35,461 nucleotides of DNA. Origin: Aureimonas sp. AU20 (GTDB lineage: Bacteria > Pseudomonadota > Alphaproteobacteria > Rhizobiales > Rhizobiaceae). Of the stretch, positions 22,760 through 28,841 are shown one piece after another (position 1 is the stretch's first letter; every line of letters starts with the position of its first letter). The stretch is taken from the NCBI RefSeq assembly GCF_001442755.1, contig NZ_CP006373.1, forward strand, positions 1 to 35,461, given 5' to 3'. Position numbers and translations under genes: made by a program. The notes beneath the pieces were generated by a model. The model was not told where the DNA came from and did no database searches. It was given only the letters and a program-made list of their open reading frames with translations.

Positions 22760-24829
22760 ATGTGGATCTCTAAAATCGAGTTGGTCTGCTTCAAATCATA
22801 CCAGCGCCAGGAGTTCGAGTTCCCGCAACCCGAGGGTGGTCGGAACATCGTTCTCGTGGGTGGTCTGAACGGTTACGGAAAGACCTCTATTCTGGAGGCC
22901 ATCTACCTGTGCCTGTATGGCAAGGATGCGATGGCCCACCTGGCACGAGCCGGCTTGAAGACGGACGAGAAGAAGGGCTATCCGACCTTCCTCGAAAAGG
23001 CTTTCAACGGAGAGGCGCTAAGGGCAGGCCAAGACACGATGACGGTTCGGGTCGTTGTTCAGAGGACCAAGACCAAGGGCGCTGAAATCACGCGCAAATG
23101 GTACTTCCGATCGAACGGTACGTGGACGGACGAGGAGACAACCTACCGTGAGATCGTTCGCGGCGTACCGGAAATGCCGAGATCTGACGGGCGAAACGGC
23201 TTCCACCTTTCGGAAGTGCTCGACGAGTTTTTCGTACCGGCTCACATCGCGCCCTTCTTCTTCTTTGACGGTGAAGAGGTCAAAAAGCTCGCCGATCAGA
23301 ACCGGATCGAACAGGTTAAGCAGGGCTTGGAAGGCCTTCTCGGTGTTGTGCTCCTGCGCTCGCTCACGGAGCGCCTACGCAGCTTCGAGCGCTCTAAGCG
23401 TGATGGTGTTGCCAACGTCGACGAGGACCGCCTTCAGAGCCTCTATACGCAGCTGACCGAGAATGAACGTCAGGCTTCAGAACTGGCGCGTAAGGGCGTC
23501 GAGACGAAGGCGGACCGCGAGGCTCTAGAGGGCGAATTCCAGTCGCTTTTGGAGCGTGTCACATCGCTTGGCGGTGGAGGTGGCGATACCGCGACCTACA
23601 AGGACCTAATCGAAGAGCGAGAGCAGGTTCGCAACCGCCTCCGGGAAACTCACCGCCGGATGGAAGAGGTTCTTGCTGGACGGCTACCGCTTCATCTCGT
23701 GTCCAAGGACGTGTTTACGACCTTCAAAAACCAGCTCGAGGAAGAGGTTCGCTACTTCCAGTGGGAAGGGGAGAAGCGTGCCTTGGAACCGCGTCAGCGC
23801 GAGTTTGAAAGCGCCTACGACAAACAGACAGAGCGCCCGATCAATCCGCCGCTGACAGCGGAGCAGGAGGGGATCGTAAAGTCGCGCATTCAAGCCGCGT
23901 GGGAAAGCCTATTTTTCCCGCCACCGGACGACTGCGCGGATGAGATCATCTACGACTTCCTCTCGATTGAGCAGCGCACTCAAACGCTGGCAGCTCTCGC
24001 CGGCTCCTCGCTTGGAATGCAGGAAATCCAGGAAGTTCTGCGGCAGCAAAGCGAGGCAGAAGAGCGCATCAACGATCTCGGGCGCAAAATCTCCCGCCTG
24101 GAAGGCATTGATCGCGACGGCACTCTCACCGCTCTACGGGCGGAGCTTAAGACGGTTCAGGACCGGCGAACAGAACTCGATGAAACCTGGCGCACGGATG
24201 AGCGCCGCGTTGTGGGTCTGGAGGCCCAGATCAGTTCGCAGCGTGCCGAATATGAGCGCGAGAGGAAGAAGCTCGATGACTCCTCGCCGTCTCGCGAGAT
24301 TATCGATCGCTCCGAGCGCGTCCGCCGCGTCATTGACGCTGTGATCCCCGCCCTTTTCCCGCTGAAGGTGAAGGAACTCGCGAGCAGCATGACGCAGGTC
24401 TACAAACAGCTCGCGCACAAAGGTCAGGTCGCCAAGATCGAGATTGGTGATGATGGATCGACGACGATCCTCAGCAAATCCGGTAAGGCTCTGACGTTCG
24501 ATCGGTCCGCTGGCGAAAATCAGATCTTTGCCACAGCCCTTATCGCAGGGTTGGCGAAGGTCTCAGGCGTTCGCGCGCCATTGGTGGTCGATACGCCGCT
24601 TGGCCGGTTGGACAGCCGTCATCGTCAGAACATTCTTGGCTACTGGACGAGCGATAAGAACCGTCAGGTCATCCTCCTCAGTCAGGACGAGGAAATCGAT
24701 GCGGATTTTGAGAAGCGGCTGCGCAAGTCCGTCTCCAAGACGTACCTGCTGAACCACATCGATGTCGGCGATGGAGTTGGACGTACAACAGCCATCCCGG
24801 ATGCCTACTTCGCGGAGCGCGGCGAATGA
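22760..24829 (+). CDS. dndD: DndD: SMC/Rad50-like ATPase of DNA phosphorothioation
   Basis: 689 aa with a split ABC-type ATPase. Walker A GLNGYGKTS (35-43) is at the N-terminus after IELVCFKSYQRQEFEF. The FFFFDGEEVKKLAD block typical of DndD is near 168. A long coiled-coil middle section follows, then signature SAGENQIFATALI (Ser583) and Walker B PLVVDTPLGRLD (Asp611 within). DndD is thought to act on DNA structure for DndC/DndE with ATP hydrolysis. The start ATG has GGGAGG 9 nt upstream, and its stop overlaps the next ATG as ATGA. A classical CxxC zinc hook is not seen. Confidence 0.93.
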   Translation: MWISKIELVCFKSYQRQEFEFPQPEGGRNIVLVGGLNGYGKTSILEAIYLCLYGKDAMAHLARAGLKTDEKKGYPTFLEKAFNGEALRAGQDTMTVRVVVQRTKTKGAEITRKWYFRSNGTWTDEETTYREIVRGVPEMPRSDGRNGFHLSEVLDEFFVPAHIAPFFFFDGEEVKKLADQNRIEQVKQGLEGLLGVVLLRSLTERLRSFERSKRDGVANVDEDRLQSLYTQLTENERQASELARKGVETKADREALEGEFQSLLERVTSLGGGGGDTATYKDLIEEREQVRNRLRETHRRMEEVLAGRLPLHLVSKDVFTTFKNQLEEEVRYFQWEGEKRALEPRQREFESAYDKQTERPINPPLTAEQEGIVKSRIQAAWESLFFPPPDDCADEIIYDFLSIEQRTQTLAALAGSSLGMQEIQEVLRQQSEAEERINDLGRKISRLEGIDRDGTLTALRAELKTVQDRRTELDETWRTDERRVVGLEAQISSQRAEYERERKKLDDSSPSREIIDRSERVRRVIDAVIPALFPLKVKELASSMTQVYKQLAHKGQVAKIEIGDDGSTTILSKSGKALTFDRSAGENQIFATALIAGLAKVSGVRAPLVVDTPLGRLDSRHRQNILGYWTSDKNRQVILLSQDEEIDADFEKRLRKSVSKTYLLNHIDVGDGVGRTTAIPDAYFAERGE

Positions 24830-26349
24830 GCGCCCTCAGCCTCCAGCAAATCATGTCGTCACGGTTTCGCACGTCGGCCGTAGCGGATGGGCACACCCGA
24901 GAGCTGATGGATCTCCTAGGCCTTTCCACGAAGGCCAACGTCGCACGCTTGTCGATCGGCCGCTCCTTGTCGCTTGGAGCCTTCGATAACGACAGCGTCG
25001 ATGCAAAAGGTTTGGAGATCCCAGCTGCGTCCCTGTTCACGCAGGAGGACGTAACAATCTGGGTCGGACTGATCCTGACTCATGCCAGGGCGAACGGCAT
25101 CACCATGGATGGAATGGATGCATTCCGTTCGGCACTTCGCCAGCATTGGCACCGAGGCGCTGGCCTGCTCATGGAGGATTGGCGAAGCAGCGGCGAGAAT
25201 TTCGACAACTTCGTTAGCACCCTTGTGAAGCGTCGTGCGGACTTGCCGGACATCGGTACGCCGGCACAAGCGCAGAAGGCGACAGTCGGCAAAGCTGTCT
25301 CGGCCGAGGATCAATCTACGCAGCTTGGTAAGGCGCTCGGCGAGATCGGCGTGGGTGCTGAGGTCAAGGGCGTGGTCCACGGTCCTCGCCTATCCCGGTA
25401 CAAGGTCGCGCTTCGCGACGTGAACCAGCTCGATAAGCTCCGCAAGGGACTAGAGCGTTTGGCGTTGGCCATGAGCCTTCAGGACATGATGCCAGCGCTT
25501 GGTCATAGCGACGAGCCGAAGACTGTCACGATCGATATTCCCCGCCTCAGCAAATCCTGGACCACGGCTTCGAAGATCGAGTTCCTGGAAGCCCTGAATG
25601 CGGTGAGCGGTTCAGGGACGGAACTTATCGTCTGCCCTGGTATGACGGTCGTTGGCGAGCCCGTTCTGTTCGATCTCCGCTCGGCGCCTCACCTTCTGGT
25701 GGGCGGCGCTACCGGACAGGGCAAGAGCGTGTGCGTCCATGCGATCCTCAGCTCGCTCATTGTGAAGCACACCCCGGCGACCCTTCAGCTCGCATTGATG
25801 GACCCCAAACGGGTTGAGTTCTCGATCTACGCGAAGAGCCGCTTTCTCTGGCGCAATGAGATCGCCGTGGGCGCAGATGCAGCACTTGAAACTCTGCGAG
25901 CGCTCGTTGCGGAGATGGATGATCGATACGAGCGGATGAGCGAGCTGGGGGTCAACAGCATTGGGGATCTCGCGCTGAAGGGCGTGAAGCTCCCCTATAT
26001 CGTCGCCTGCGTGGACGAGTTAGCCGACCTCATCATGCAGGATCGAGGCGTCGAAGCTGAAATTATCCGGCTGGCACAGATGGCCCGTGCGGCTGGCATT
26101 CACCTCATTTTGGCGACCCAACGCCCCGACGCTAAGACGTTCAGTGGTTTGATCCGCAGCAATATCCCGGCTCGAATTGCTCTGACGGTTCAGAAGGCGT
26201 CGGAGTCGCAGATCATCCTGGACGAAAGCGGCGCAGAGGACCTGCTGGGCCGAGGAGACATGATCGTCAAGCTGGCGGGCTCACCGCTGGTCAGGGCGCA
26301 TGGATATTACCTGACGTCGACCGACGTCGAGAACATCGTCGCTCGATGA
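24826..26349 (+). CDS. DndE domain fused to an FtsK/SpoIIIE-type DNA translocase motor
   Basis: 507 aa. Residues 1 to about 125 read as DndE: FRTSAVADGHTRELMDLLGL, then ANVARLSIGRSLSLGAFDND and IPAASLFTQEDVTIWVGLIL. From about 170 the FtsK motor begins: VGAEVKGVVHGPRLSRYKVA matches the beta/alpha region, Walker A GATGQGKS is at 294-301, Walker B has Asp397-Glu398 in VACVDELADLI, and LILATQRPDAKTFSGLIRSN is the standard FtsK box. There is no membrane domain and no C-terminal gamma (KOPS-reading) domain. In ordinary systems DndE is a separate protein of about 110-120 aa that binds nicked DNA. This fusion places a hexameric DNA pump in the modification complex. It overlaps dndD and tusA by four bases each. 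Confidence 0.85.
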   Translation: MSALSLQQIMSSRFRTSAVADGHTRELMDLLGLSTKANVARLSIGRSLSLGAFDNDSVDAKGLEIPAASLFTQEDVTIWVGLILTHARANGITMDGMDAFRSALRQHWHRGAGLLMEDWRSSGENFDNFVSTLVKRRADLPDIGTPAQAQKATVGKAVSAEDQSTQLGKALGEIGVGAEVKGVVHGPRLSRYKVALRDVNQLDKLRKGLERLALAMSLQDMMPALGHSDEPKTVTIDIPRLSKSWTTASKIEFLEALNAVSGSGTELIVCPGMTVVGEPVLFDLRSAPHLLVGGATGQGKSVCVHAILSSLIVKHTPATLQLALMDPKRVEFSIYAKSRFLWRNEIAVGADAALETLRALVAEMDDRYERMSELGVNSIGDLALKGVKLPYIVACVDELADLIMQDRGVEAEIIRLAQMARAAGIHLILATQRPDAKTFSGLIRSNIPARIALTVQKASESQIILDESGAEDLLGRGDMIVKLAGSPLVRAHGYYLTSTDVENIVAR

Positions 26350-26582
26350 CCGATCAAGCGTTCGACCATCTGCTCGACACGTCAGGCCTGAAATGTCCTT
26401 TGCCGGTCATCCGGGCTCGCAAGCTCATTCGGACAATGCCATCCGGGACGCGGTTGAAAATCATTTGCACCGATCCGCTGGCGGAGATCGATATTCCGCA
26501 TATGGCCGCGACTGACGGACATAAGCTTATGGGAAAAGGGCGTGAGGGAGACCAGCTTTGGTACACGCTACAAACCGCTTAG
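26346..26582 (+). CDS. TusA-family sulfur carrier protein in the dnd operon
   Basis: 78 aa, complete. It carries the family motif DTSGLKCPLPVIRARKLI with the sulfur-accepting Cys17 in CPLP, and a C-terminal IDIPHMAATDGHKLMGKGRE that matches TusA/SirA proteins. TusA takes persulfide sulfur from the desulfurase IscS and hands it to other proteins, for example for tRNA 2-thiouridine. Here its ATG overlaps the DndE-FtsK stop as ATGA, so it is the last gene of the dnd operon, before a terminator. In the absence of dndA it could deliver sulfur to DndC. That link is inference from operon structure. Confidence 0.9.
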   Translation: MTDQAFDHLLDTSGLKCPLPVIRARKLIRTMPSGTRLKIICTDPLAEIDIPHMAATDGHKLMGKGREGDQLWYTLQTA

Positions 26583-26615
26583 ATTAATTTAATCTTCTGC
26601 TTTTGTTTTGACATG

Positions 26616-26654
26616 ACGGAGTGCTGAAATATGACTCAGCACTCCGTTATTTTT
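26616..26654 (+). terminator. Strong rho-independent terminator of the dnd operon
   Basis: ACGGAGTGCTGA (26616-26627), an 8-nt loop, and the exact complement TCAGCACTCCGT (26636-26647), followed by TATTTTT. Twelve perfect pairs plus a T-run make it convincing in the plus direction, 34 bp after the tusA stop. A small palindrome, AGATTAATTTAATCT, overlaps the end of the gene just before it. Confidence 0.88.
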
Positions 26655-26657
26655 GGC

Positions 26658-27014
26658 TTAGACGCAGACCATCTGTCGAATTTGATCCAGAGTGGCCTTC
26701 GCGTCATTCGCTGCAAAGTCCCTCAACTTTGCATCATTGCCTTCGTCATCAACGTCCATCACGAGGCCAATCAAATCAGCGATCGGGCTCCCAAGGCGAA
26801 ATAGGCGGACCTTGCGCCACTGCTCCTGAGGAAGCTCAGGCGGATAATGCCCGATGCCCTTAGCAGCCAGGTTTTTGCTGATGGCCTCAACGACGTATGG
26901 CCCAAGCCTTCCGCTTCCGTTGACGTCTCGCAGTTCTCCAATCGTGACGGTCAGCACGTTCTCTGAGGCGGTAACAGCCTTGCTGATGTCGTCATATGTC
27001 TTCAAATTCGCCAT
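26658..27014 (-). CDS. Hypothetical protein convergent with the dnd operon
   Basis: 118 aa from an ATG at 27014 with AGGGA about 7 nt upstream; a longer start at 27038 has a poorer site. I do not recognise a family. It has two helical parts joined by NGSGRLGPYVVEAISKNLAA, then GIGHYPPELPQEQWRKVRLF and a Val/Asp-rich VMDVDDEGNDAKLRDFAAND. The middle strands may form a compact alpha/beta domain. It converges on the dnd operon, its stop being a few bases from the dnd terminator. It could be an accessory or anti-defence gene, but nothing shows that directly. A hairpin lies in its leader. Confidence 0.5.
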   Translation of the reverse strand: MANLKTYDDISKAVTASENVLTVTIGELRDVNGSGRLGPYVVEAISKNLAAKGIGHYPPELPQEQWRKVRLFRLGSPIADLIGLVMDVDDEGNDAKLRDFAANDAKATLDQIRQMVCV

Positions 27015-27030
27015 ATGAAATTCCCTATTT

Positions 27031-27060
27031 AAAATCATCCTTGCCGTAAGGATGGATTTT
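27031..27060. other. Near-perfect hairpin before the hypothetical gene
   Basis: AAAATCATCCTT (27031-27042) and AAGGATGGATTTT (27048-27060) pair around a 5-nt GCCGT loop with a single-base bulge. It lies 17 bp upstream of the minus-strand start at 27014, in its leader. It could attenuate that gene or bind a regulator. In the plus direction the stem ends in a run of five T, so a weak terminator is also possible. Confidence 0.4.
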
Positions 27061-27188
27061 TATCTCACGTCATCCCGCTCATGTAAAATGCAATCTTAGA
27101 TAGGAGGATAGAATTTAATCCGAAATTTTTTCCGCCTTGGAGGGAGCCTTCCCAACGCCAACGTATCAAATGCTCCAAAACTATCGGC

Positions 27189-27217
27189 TTGAACCGATAT
27201 TGGCTCTAGCCTATAAT
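27189..27217 (+). promoter_or_regulatory. Sigma70-type promoter of the toxin-antitoxin operon
   Basis: TTGAAC (27189-27194), a 17-nt spacer and a perfect TATAAT (27212-27217). The inverted repeat TATCGG…CCGATA (27182-27199) overlaps the -35 box, where the antitoxin would block RNA polymerase. The expected transcription start, about 7 bases after TATAAT, falls at or next to the toxin ATG at 27223. Confidence 0.7.
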
Positions 27218-27222
27218 TCGGC

Positions 27223-27567
27223 ATGTGGGCGGTTTTCGAACATCCGAATTTTGCGCAAGAGCGGGAAGAGCTTCCCGATGGCGTGTCAGACAAGCTCGAC
27301 GAAGTCATTCTAGCGCTGTCCAAGGCCGGTCCTCAGCTAGGCCGTCCGCAGGTCGATACCCTCAAGGGTTCGAAGCACGCCAACATGAAAGAGATCCGGG
27401 TCGCAGTCGGCGGCGCATGGCGCTTTGCGTTTGCCTTCGACACCGAGCGGAACGCCGTCGTTCTGTGCGGCGGAAACAAGGAAGGTACGAGCGAGAAACG
27501 CTTCTACCGCACCCTTATCAGCACAGCAGACACACGTTTCGACGATTGGTTGGCGGCAGAGGAGTGA
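27223..27567 (+). CDS. RelE/HigB-family toxin
   Basis: 114 aa. The sequence MWAVFEHPNFAQEREELPDG, QLGRPQVDTLKGSKHANMKE and GAWRFAFAFDTERNAVVLCG, ending SEKRFYRTLI, is typical of phage Gp49/HigB-like RelE-type toxins. These cleave mRNA at the ribosome. The toxin gene precedes the antitoxin, as in higBA modules. The start at 27223 agrees with the family but lies only five bases from the end of the -10 box, so the transcript may be leaderless. The inverted repeat over its promoter suits repression by the downstream XRE antitoxin. Confidence 0.87.
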   Translation: MWAVFEHPNFAQEREELPDGVSDKLDEVILALSKAGPQLGRPQVDTLKGSKHANMKEIRVAVGGAWRFAFAFDTERNAVVLCGGNKEGTSEKRFYRTLISTADTRFDDWLAAEE

Positions 27568-27572
27568 GCGAA

Positions 27573-27929
27573 ATGAAGAAGTCAGACTTTCGGTCATCGC
27601 TGGAGCGGATTGAGGCTCTGCCCGCAGAACGACGCGAAAAGATCGAAGCCGGCGCTGCGAAGGTGCTGGAAGACATGCACTTGGCCGACATTCGCAAGGC
27701 CCTGCACCTGACACAGGCGCAGGCGGCTGAACGCAGCGGGCTAAAACAGAGTGAGGTTTCCCGGATCGAGCGGTCGCCAGAGACCGTACAGCTTCGAACC
27801 CTATGGCATTACGCCAGCAGTTTGGGAGGCAGCGCGCGGGTCGTTCTGGATTTTCCAGATGGTACAAGCGCGTCTGTCGGACTTCACCGGGGCAAACTGT
27901 CAAAGTCCAAGATCGCTGCAAAAGCCTGA
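27573..27929 (+). CDS. XRE-family antitoxin (HigA-like)
   Basis: 118 aa beginning five bases after the toxin stop. The helix-turn-helix is clear: ADIRKALHLTQAQAAERSGL, then KQSEVSRIERSPETVQLRTL. A basic C-terminal tail (HRGKLSKSKIAAKA) follows a short beta region. It should bind and neutralise the RelE/HigB toxin and repress the operon through the palindrome over the promoter. The earlier open frame back to 27225 is a shadow of the toxin gene. The pair probably stabilises the plasmid. Confidence 0.87.
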   Translation: MKKSDFRSSLERIEALPAERREKIEAGAAKVLEDMHLADIRKALHLTQAQAAERSGLKQSEVSRIERSPETVQLRTLWHYASSLGGSARVVLDFPDGTSASVGLHRGKLSKSKIAAKA

Positions 27930-27974
27930 GGCGTCGGAACTTAAGCGCCAACGGCAGGACCGGCCCCGACCGGA

Positions 27975-27997
27975 GCCCTCCATAGCGAAGGGAGGGC
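27975..27997. terminator. Possible hairpin between convergent genes
   Basis: GCCCTCC (27975-27981), 9-nt loop, GGAGGGC (27991-27997), a perfect 7-bp GC-rich stem between the antitoxin gene and a convergent hypothetical gene. It lacks a T-run, so termination is possible but not strong. Confidence 0.35.
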
Positions 27998-28027
27998 GGG
28001 CCGGATCGCAGCCGCCCCTTCGTCAGC

Positions 28028-28717
28028 TCAAGCGGCGACCCGCCGCTCGATCTCAGCGAGGAACGGCAGGTTGATCCGCCGGTAGAGCGGCAGTTGCCTG
28101 CGGACCTGATCGTAAAGCGTGGGGCTTGGCTGCCGATCCATGCGGATCAACTCCAGAACCTGGCCGACGTTGATCTGATCTGCGCTAAATGGCCTGACGG
28201 GATCGATGATCCAGTTCTGCAAGGCCTCCACCAACGGACCGTCTTCCCGCTGGTACTCGGGACGCCCATCGTCCGGATCGAAGCCGAGGTTTCCGCAGGC
28301 CATGCGATAGGCGGGCGTGTCCCAGCTAAAGCGCGGGGTATCCATGATCTCGCAATAAAGGGGGAACGCGTCCCGGATCGCCTGACGCTCGGCACGCGGC
28401 GTCAACGGCAGGGCGACGATTTCCGGCAGCTGCGCGAGCAGAACGCATCGCAGGGCGAACACATGAACCTCTCCCGCGTCCTCCAGCTCGAACACGGCCA
28501 TGTCGCTGCCGCGCGAACCGGCGATCGTCTCCACGACTTCGGGATACGTGCGCTCCGGCAGCGCCTCTACATAGGCGCGCACCGTCATCGGTCCGCTGTT
28601 CGACCGCTCATGCAGGCGCCAGGTCTCGACCCGCCATTCACCCGTGGCCGGATCGCGGCTCGCACGATGCCGGCTCGACACCCAGCGCTGCCAGCCCGGA
28701 CCCTGTTCTTCGTTCAT
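28028..28717 (-). CDS. Hypothetical protein next to traA
   Basis: 229 aa from an ATG at 28717 with GGAG six bases upstream; a GTG twelve bases earlier is less likely. I do not recognise a family. Acidic, no signal peptide or membrane segments; Trp-rich start (GPGWQRWVSSRHRASRDPAT), then VYVEALP-like and VHVFALRCVLLAQLPEIVAL segments. The C-terminal half (VEALQNWIIDPVRPFSADQI…) is probably helical. It lies about 124 bp after traA on the same strand and may be a cargo or an accessory gene of mobilisation. No catalytic motif is apparent. Confidence 0.55.
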   Translation of the reverse strand: MNEEQGPGWQRWVSSRHRASRDPATGEWRVETWRLHERSNSGPMTVRAYVEALPERTYPEVVETIAGSRGSDMAVFELEDAGEVHVFALRCVLLAQLPEIVALPLTPRAERQAIRDAFPLYCEIMDTPRFSWDTPAYRMACGNLGFDPDDGRPEYQREDGPLVEALQNWIIDPVRPFSADQINVGQVLELIRMDRQPSPTLYDQVRRQLPLYRRINLPFLAEIERRVAA

Positions 28718-28841
28718 GCCATTCTCCACTTTGAACCTCAGGCACAGTAGGTGTCTGGCTAAGGACCTGACAAGCGAGCGGGCGGCCCAAGGTGCGGATA
28801 TGGTTTACCGCAAGGAGGGTCCCTCTTGCCCCGTTCAAACG

